Assembly (NCBI GenBank): GCA_963930775.1
Contig: OZ005689.1
Location: forward strand, 35,046,694 to 35,110,693
Reading direction: 5' to 3'
DNA length: 64,000 nucleotides
DNA from: Cliona cf. orientalis
Taxonomy: Eukaryota; Porifera; Demospongiae; Clionaida; Clionaidae
Below are positions 57,874 through 64,000 of the stretch, piece by piece. Below the pieces are notes generated by a model. It saw nothing but the letters and a program-made list of their open reading frames with translations, ran no database searches and was not told the origin of the DNA. Each line of letters begins with the position of its first letter. The first letter of the stretch is position 1. The position numbers and the translations under genes were made by a program.

Positions 57874-60800
57874 ATGGCTGGAAATAAGCGTACCAGACCA
57901 CCAGAGGGATTCTACAGTGCTCTCAACTCCCTGTCCAGTGCTGATTTAGAATTAGATATCCCAGGACAGACGAAGCAGTTGAAGGTGCATGCAAATTTAC
58001 CAGATGGCGTATTTAGAGTAGAGAGGTTAGTGGCTCAGCGCTTGAAAGTAAGTCATCAAACTTATTATTAAAACATTAAAGGTTGATTGGCACACGTACA
58101 CGTACAAATATAATTACAATTGTGACTAGAATAAGAAACGAGAGTATTTGGTACTGTGGGAGGGTTATCCCAGAGAGGAATCTAGTTGGATTGCAGAGGA
58201 AGATATTACTTGTGCAGCTATAAGGTATGGATTTTGTAATTATACACTAAGTAGAAAAAAAAAAGAATTTAAATAATTAATGTAATTCACTGAGGACTTG
58301 GGAGCACTTGGGAAGATATTTTTTACATGGGCACGCAGAATGGGTCAAAACTAGAATTTTGATGGCAGGGAATTTTGATTCACACCTTAGAATTAAAGTT
58401 ATGGCACTTTGAAGTATTCCCATATGTTTATATAGGAAGCCATTCACTTGCAATGTTTGCCCATAAAAAAAATTACGGGCGCGCGGGGTACGTTGACGAC
58501 CCTTTACCAAACATTGTATCTATGGCTATTTGGATGCCTGCTTGCATTGTATGGCTCTACTATGCATCCAGCTCGACTGTGAGGTGGTTTTCGGACCATT
58601 TTTTTTCTGCTTAGTGTGTGGTCCCCTTGAAAAAAAAAAAAAAACATTGTGTGTCAATACTATTCCATACAAAGGTCTTTTATCACTCCAACACCCAATG
58701 AGCGAGTCATACTTGATAGTATCAGCAGTTTTCTGGATGGTGTCACCCGCAGCTTAAGAGTTGGTACCGTGAGAAACACCAAATTCACGGTGGAATTCCG
58801 TACCGATGTTTTCAGGCTCTTGTTTGGTGGAAAGGGGGAGAGAGCAAATAACGGTCGCGGGAATCTGTATCAGCTGACGGACTTCGACTCCAAGTACTTT
58901 TCTCCTGGTTGGCACCAATGTTGGGATAGGCTGGGTGATGGTTGTGAAGTGAACTTTCCTATACAGCTATATTCAACTATAAAGTATTCTCCTCTATGCT
59001 ATTCTTTAGATAGCAATGGATGTGTAGTTCCTAAGAGTAGATATTACAATGAAGGTAGTCTCTGTATTCATGCTAAAGAACCGATGTTAATGAATAATAA
59101 TAATATACACTCAAGAATATGAATTATTATTGTGCACACAGAGACACTAATTTATACACAGCTGTGCTGCTAAAATCTGTGGCATTGCAAAAATACTTGA
59201 GACACTTCAGTGAAGTGCTAACCAGGCCATGCTAGTAAACAGTGTGGGTTTTCTAATTAGCACCCACTCAAGTGCAGCTGCAGCTGCCAACAATGAGTGA
59301 TATGCAGGAGAATAGTGGAGATAAGAGCTTGCAAGCTGTGACAGTTGATTCTGTTAACCCAGATGGCATGCAGTTTTCAGACTTCAGCACATCATCATCT
59401 AAAGCTATTCTTTCGCTTCGTATGACAAATAGGCACCTAAAGGAATGGGCTAAAACTAAATCTTCCAACAGTGAGATGTCATTCGTATGCCAGCTAAACC
59501 AGTGTGTTGATGGGAATGTTGTCAAAGTTGATGAACAGTGTGCACGCATAGAGAAGTGTCTTTCTGGTAAAGCTCGCAAGATCAAGGTTGACCTGAAGAA
59601 GAGCTCAGGTAAAACCTACCAGAAGATTCTAGAGCAGCCTTACAACCTTTTTATTCTTGATGGTGAACTGGAATCATTTGAAAAGATCACTGAAGAACGG
59701 GACATGGCACTACTAAGGGCAGCAGAATGGAGAGAGGCAGTACATCAGCACAAAGATGAACTTAGTAACTTACTGGAAGAGATGGCACGGGACACTGTCA
59801 CATTTTTGGATGAATTGGAGCTACAATCTGCACAAATAGCGGAGCTGAGTGAAAAAGGAGTAGTGAACAAAGGAAAAAAGATTGATGAAGTCTCACCTCG
59901 CCAAGCTCGTCGGAAGGTTGCTCATGTCACCACACTATCCAAACAGGCACTATGGTTCGCTCATTCTTTTGGGCTTGAACCAGAGTTTGTGCAGTTCAGG
60001 AAGGTAGCTACAGGCTCATCACTAGCAGTACACCTTAATTAGTGACGATCCCAGGAGTGACACACCCCCACAGCCTACAGAAGATGACAAAGAGCACATA
60101 CTGCAGGTGCTATATCTCCTTGACAAGTTTGCTGTCAGTGACGAGCTCTACCATGAGTTGCGAATGTTGTGTCCTCATCTTCCAGCCTCAAATCGAGTCA
60201 AACAGGCCCGCAAAGAGATCAATGAGCTTCTCGAATACACACAGCTATCACCTCCATATCCTGGTGCGTATAGGTCTTTCAAGGCAACTCTGGTGGAAAA
60301 GATCTCAAAAGCTGTAAGTAATTTCATCAGCTTTTCCTTAGGATTCATTGGTGGGGAGGGGTGTTTACTGGGAAGGGAGGGGTCTGAATGGACCCGGGGC
60401 CAGGGAGTAGGGATGCTCCAGATGTGTAAATATAGAATAGGGAGACAGAGAAGGCACAGGGTAACTACATGTAGTATGTGGAGGCGACTTCAATTAAATG
60501 TGTACCTGCACAATAGATGGAATCACAATCAGAGCTCTTCCCCGACGGATGCACAATTAGAGTCAAACTCAGTGGAGATGGAGCGAGATTCTCCAAATCG
60601 TCCAATTTTATCCTCCTCTCTTTTTCCCTCCCGGTCATGAAGTCTGAAGTATTATCAGGAGCAGGTTAGAAGAGAAGTAAACAATTGTACATCAATGGGG
60701 GTTCAATACCATAACAATGCAGGAAATCACACTGTATCAGTAATTAAAGGCGAGGAGAGCTATGAAGCCCTGGAATCATTCAAGCCTATTCTAGACGACA

Positions 60801-62635
60801 TCAACAACTTGGTACAGAATAACAAAATTGAAATAGCTGGAAAGTCATACTCGCTAGAGTTTTTTCTTGGAGGCGATTATAAGGTATACACAATACATAC
60901 TGGATGTACATCTACTATGACATACTACAATAATAATATGTGAGCGGATTTGAGAAAAGGGCCCACTTCGCGCAAAACGCGAATTTTTGGCACTTTTCAA
61001 GCTGTCACCACGCAAAAACTATAAGAGCCTTAGGCTTCTGGCTTGGTTTTTAAGCAGATCAGGCCTTCTACTAAATATATCCAACGTTAAAGAGTCCGGC
61101 TAAGCTCCTGTCCAAAGCACTGAACGCTTGAAGTGAGGCATAAAACGGCCGATTTCGAACGCGATCGATACGCGCGGGCGCCACGCCCACACCGGATGTG
61201 GGTGGGGCGCGAAATTTACAGCGAGTGTTGACTAATGACTGAAGAATGTTTGCTTCAAGTCTGAAGCTCATAGCTACTGTAGTTCAGAAGTTATGCGCGA
61301 TTTAAAACGAAATTTCGGAAAATGCGCGAAGTGGGCCCTTTTCTCAAATCCGCTCACATATTATAATAATGTGCATACAGTATCTGCTCATGATTCTCGG
61401 CCTAAGCACAGCAATTTCCAACTACTCCTGCGTATGGTGCCATATCCACAAGGATAAACGGTAACTAAATTTATTGCAACACACATAGCAGTACATACAA
61501 CAAAAACTTACTTTTTAGATACATGTCAATACCTATGGAGGAATACACAGAAAGAAGGGTTTGTACACAAGAAACCCTAAAGAAATGCAGTAAATTGCCT
61601 TCTTCTAGACCAGCCAAGGAGCGACTAGGATCTCAACATTCTCCTTTAATCTCTATCGATGCGGATCACATCGTCTTAGATGAACTCCACCTACTCCTGC
61701 GGGTCCTAGACATTCTGATACGCAATCTCATCTACGAAATGGTCCGTCTCGATACATACGAGAGTCAGAGAGCTTCTAGGTCCAGGTCAGCATCCGTTAC
61801 ACACCTTCAGCAGTTTATTAGCACTGTTAGAGAGTGTGGTCTCTCTTTCAATGTGTGGGAGAAGCAGGATGGTGATAGGAAACCAACTGGTAAGTACGAA
61901 TGGACGTCTCTCACTGGTAGAGAGAAGAAACATCTCTTGGCTACCCTTCCCGACAAGTTGCTTCCACTTTTGCCAGCAGATTTAGCGTCAACCGTATGTC
62001 AGCTCTGGAAAGTACGTAAATAACACAATGTCATAATATACATGCACCATATCACTACACAACTGATACATACAGGATTTTGAGACGCTCTACAAGCTAA
62101 TAGCTAGGTGGACTTTGACAGAGGATGAAGTGAAGTCAGTACATACAAAGGTATAATCTACCCGACTTTAACAACTATTATTCTAATCTTTTTCTATAAT
62201 ATATATTAAGGCAAAAGAGTGGGTAAACCTGTTTTTGACCCTTTCTGGCCGTTGTGAGGGTCACCAAAAGAGAAACATTACACCCTATATGCACGCGATG
62301 GTGTACCATGTACCTGATATGATGAAACGCTTCGGTAATGTCAAGCAATTCAGTGGTCAAGGTGCGTCAACATACCTTTATGTTTATCTGTACATCTACA
62401 TCTATATACCTTTTCAAATGAATCAGGAGTTGAGAAGAATAACGATGATGCCAGGCGGAATTACCGGTCAAGTAATCGGTGGGATGCTGCTGTAGAGATC
62501 CTTAAAACAGAATTCAGGCTGGAACAGGGTCGTGAACATGAGAGAGCACACCGGCAGTACACCAAGCGTAACCATGAGTACTGGTTTGGGGGTGGGATTC
62601 AAGAGGAAAGGAGAAAAAGGCAGAGACTACAATGA
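57874..62635 (+). CDS. Chromodomain protein, putative TTAA transposase
   Basis: Exons: 57874-58047, 58130-58224, 58675-59054, 59273-about 60040, 60041-60313, about 60647-60883, 61380-61460, 61522-62010, 62076-62151, 62212-62360 and 62428-62635. Phases agree at the joins checked. There is a one-base break near 60030-60041, either a frameshift or an unseen splice. The chromodomain spans exons 1-2: FRVERLVAQRLK, then REYLVLWEGYPREESSWIAE. A coiled/helical middle follows (59600-59860). C-terminal blocks: FFLGGDYK plus YLLMILGLSTAIS with a zinc-like CVWCHIHK; IDADHIVLDELHLLLRVLD; TPYMHAMVYHVPDM; QFSGQG/VEKNNDDARRNY; RNHEYWFGGG. I read D (GGDYK), D or H (DELH) and E (GVEKNNDD) as a candidate RNase-H-like catalytic set. 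Homologous blocks recur in sponge and cnidarian genomes as I recall. A chromodomain could guide insertion to methylated histone marks. Transposase identity is inferred from being the only large gene in the element. Confidence 0.75.
60939..61358. mobile_element. TA-type MITE in the chromodomain-gene intron
   Basis: 420 bp with ends TGTGAGCGGATTTGAG and CTCAAATCCGCTCACA, TA on both sides. The interior is about 70-75 percent like 42487-42887 (CGCGATCGA, AGTGAGGCATAAAACGG). It is a third-level insertion: MITE in TTAA element in Helitron. Confidence 0.9.
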
Positions 62636-62804
62636 TATCATACTCCACTGATATAGCTAAAATTTATTGCTCATGATTGTGATGCAACCTAAGTATATCT
62701 CACCTCAAATTTTACTTTATACAACACTTTCACACCTCTACTATAGTTTGGTAGCTCACATAGAACTTTCATCGCCGAGGGAAGGCACTGCACTGCTTCG
62801 CTTG

Positions 62805-63014
62805 TTAGTTCTGCAACTCCATCAGAGGTACGATTCTAAATAACGCACACTCAAAAAGCGCTGCGTCAGCAATAATTGCCATGTGCTCTGCGGGAGTAAA
62901 GTGAAATTCTTCAACTTTGGCCCCGAATGGAAGATCCCCACGGGAGCCCCCCAGAGTTGAAAAAGTGATAATTTGAAATTCCAACCCTTCGAGTGTATAA
63001 TTGGATCGGTGCAA
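62805..63014 (-). other. Open minus-strand stretch, unassigned
   Basis: Frame from 63014 includes LEGLEFQIITFSTLGGSRGD and FTPAEHMAIIADAALFE, ending in a stop at 62805. It has protein-like composition and could be the last exon of a second gene of the TTAA element. No upstream exon was confirmed and no domain recognised. Confidence 0.3.
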
Positions 63015-63456
63015 GTAGGAAGTTAATACGGTAAGTACTTCAAAAATTAAATTAGAGTAGGCTGGTCTTGCATGCTTTGCCGGAAGCCCATATGTTTATA
63101 TGGAGAAGCGTACGTGCTGAAGTAGCTACAAAGATAGCATGATGGAAGAGGTCAGATGACATGAGTTGAAGTGTTTCTCGATGTGGATAGGCACTAAAAG
63201 AGATACTGTTTATGACTGAATCGGTGCAATTGGGATTGTCGCCGTTCTTCGATGGTTAGTACAGTGATGAAATTTTATCTCCATATACGGCCAATACATT
63301 TGGTAGGCATACGTAACACGGAATTATTGATTAGTATACGGACGAAAGCTGGCACCATGTCCGCGTATTTCTGGACATGTGTACTGACGCCAATTGGCGT
63401 CAACGGCGGTTCGCGCGCATGACGCCAATTGGCGTCAATGGCGTATAATCGGTTAA

Positions 63457-64000
63457 TAGTTACAACCCACTTCAATTGTCAGCATGGAGAGCAAATGTAG
63501 ATATGCAGTACTGTGTGTCTCGCCGCAAGGTTATAGAATACTGTGCTAAATATGCAACTAAATCAGAACCTAGATCAGAGCCTCTCAAATTGGTCTATAA
63601 AAACATTGTAAAACAACTAGCAGACCAAGATAAGCCATTAAAAGCAGTACAGAAATTACTCATCAATAGAGTGTAGGTGAAAGGGATTACTCAGCACAAG
63701 AAACATGCCACTTATTGCTCCAACTGCCCTTATACATGGCTTCAAGAGATTTCGTTATTCTTAGTGTAGATGGTACCCGTATGGTTCAGGATCAGTTAAA
63801 TGAAGATAGCCCTGCCACAGCCTTATCCATAGTTGATCACTACAGAAACCGTCCAAGAGAGTTTGAGCATATCACATTACTTGACTTTGTACAGAAATAT
63901 ACCATGCCTCGTGGTCAAGCAAATGACCCATCACTTAGAACTAAGGAAGTTGTGGTCATTATTAAACCACACTATGGTCCTCATTATGAAGACTATTGTC
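63457..64000 (+). pseudogene. Helitron Rep continued: catalytic Tyr pair
   Basis: Resumes the Rep frame immediately after the TTAA: SYNPLQLSAWRANVDMQYCV, then the paired-tyrosine motif VIEYCAKYATKSEPRSE (about 63526-63560; two Tyr four residues apart), the active-site tyrosines of Helitron Rep. A one-base shift near 63670 separates KAVQKLLIN from ERDYSAQETCHLLL. The frame then stays open to the window edge (SVDGTRMVQ, DFVQKYTMPRG), heading into the linker before the helicase, which must lie beyond 64000. Confidence 0.88.

Larger units (their letters stand above)
57059..63452. mobile_element. TTAA-flanked chromodomain DNA transposon
   Basis: Flanked by TTAA at 57055-57058 and 63453-63456. Ends: CCGATTATAAGCC on the left and GGCGTATAATCGG on the right, inverted with one mismatch in 13. 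Removing the element and one TTAA restores the Helitron frame across the site (RNDPLI, then NSYNPLQL, then SAWRANVD). Length 6394 bp. It carries one large spliced gene. The TTAA duplication is known for piggyBac and Kolobok, but neither a piggyBac DDE core nor a THAP domain is visible. Right subterminal palindromes TTGACGCCAATTGGCGTCA-type occur twice (about 63387-63440). Confidence 0.92.
46971..64000 (+). mobile_element. Helitron carrying two nested transposons
   Basis: Composite host element. Its own parts are the RPA-like gene (47053-47592 plus 53493-54203, minus), the Rep gene (54691-57054 plus 63457 onward, plus) and the spacer between. The outer limits are not seen: the right end lies beyond the window and the left end was not recognised. 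About 12.3 kb of the span belongs to the inserted MULE (47593-53483) and the TTAA element (57059-63452). Confidence 0.7.

Noticed and set aside
57059-63452. Assignment to piggyBac because of TTAA
   Set aside because: Ends do not begin with the CCY/TAG-type start usual for piggyBac and no piggyBac DDD core was recognised; left as unassigned.

Overview
The window is eukaryotic and looks like a marine demosponge, most probably Amphimedon queenslandica or a close relative. The reasons are very short GT-AG introns, small multi-exon genes, AT-rich spacers full of TAGCTAGC-type words, an Ig-plus-kinase gene of a kind common in sponges, and a dense load of DNA transposons and MITEs. The species is an inference; no marker gene was seen. 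There are no operons, ribosomal genes, tRNAs or CRISPR arrays.

Layout. 0-4.6 kb: a multi-exon gene of unknown function ending in a DDVECFF motif and a proline-rich tail. 4.8-5.8 kb: a HIRAN-domain gene on the minus strand cut by one in-frame UAG. 6.5-15.9 kb: a stretch bounded by inverted arms of about 580 bp. It holds a decayed Helitron helicase, an OTU-protease pseudogene, a Pro-rich/RGG gene and a 2.4-kb IS630/Tc1-like element. 16.1-16.9 kb: a near-perfect giant hairpin. 17.4-18.1 kb: an acidic/RGG gene. 18.7-21.5 kb: interspersed repeats and a CTTCGCCGAAG minisatellite. 22-27.9 kb: an Ig-domain/serine-threonine (TKL-like) kinase gene. 28.1-31.5 kb (minus): a multi-exon integrase-core (DDE) gene. 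31.7-35.8 kb: repeats and MITEs.

35.8-42.5 kb is one complete DNA transposon: 6.67 kb, 8-bp target duplication GATCTGAG, short inverted ends and GCTATTTT subterminal arrays. It carries a KDZ-like CxC transposase gene divergent from a DUF3987 gene, is inserted in a MITE, and is itself hit by another MITE. 43-46.5 kb: foldback MITE, PHD-containing gene remnant, Ty3-type reverse transcriptase fragment.

47-64 kb is a nested structure. The host is a Helitron whose RPA-like gene (minus) and DUF6570-Helitron_like_N Rep gene (plus) diverge from about 54.4 kb. A 5.89-kb MULE with 62-bp perfect inverted ends and a 9-bp target duplication sits in the RPA gene and carries a long transposase gene with an uninterrupted 826-aa main exon. 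A 6.39-kb element flanked by TTAA sits in the Rep gene, exactly between the HUH motif and the paired catalytic tyrosines. That element carries a spliced chromodomain gene whose C-terminal part has conserved D, D/H and E blocks, and is the best candidate here for an undescribed transposon system. A third-level MITE (TA duplication) sits in one of its introns.

The recurring theme is mobile DNA inside mobile DNA, with target-site duplications clear enough to give the order of events. Exon joins were read by eye from GT/AG and phase and are approximate where stated.
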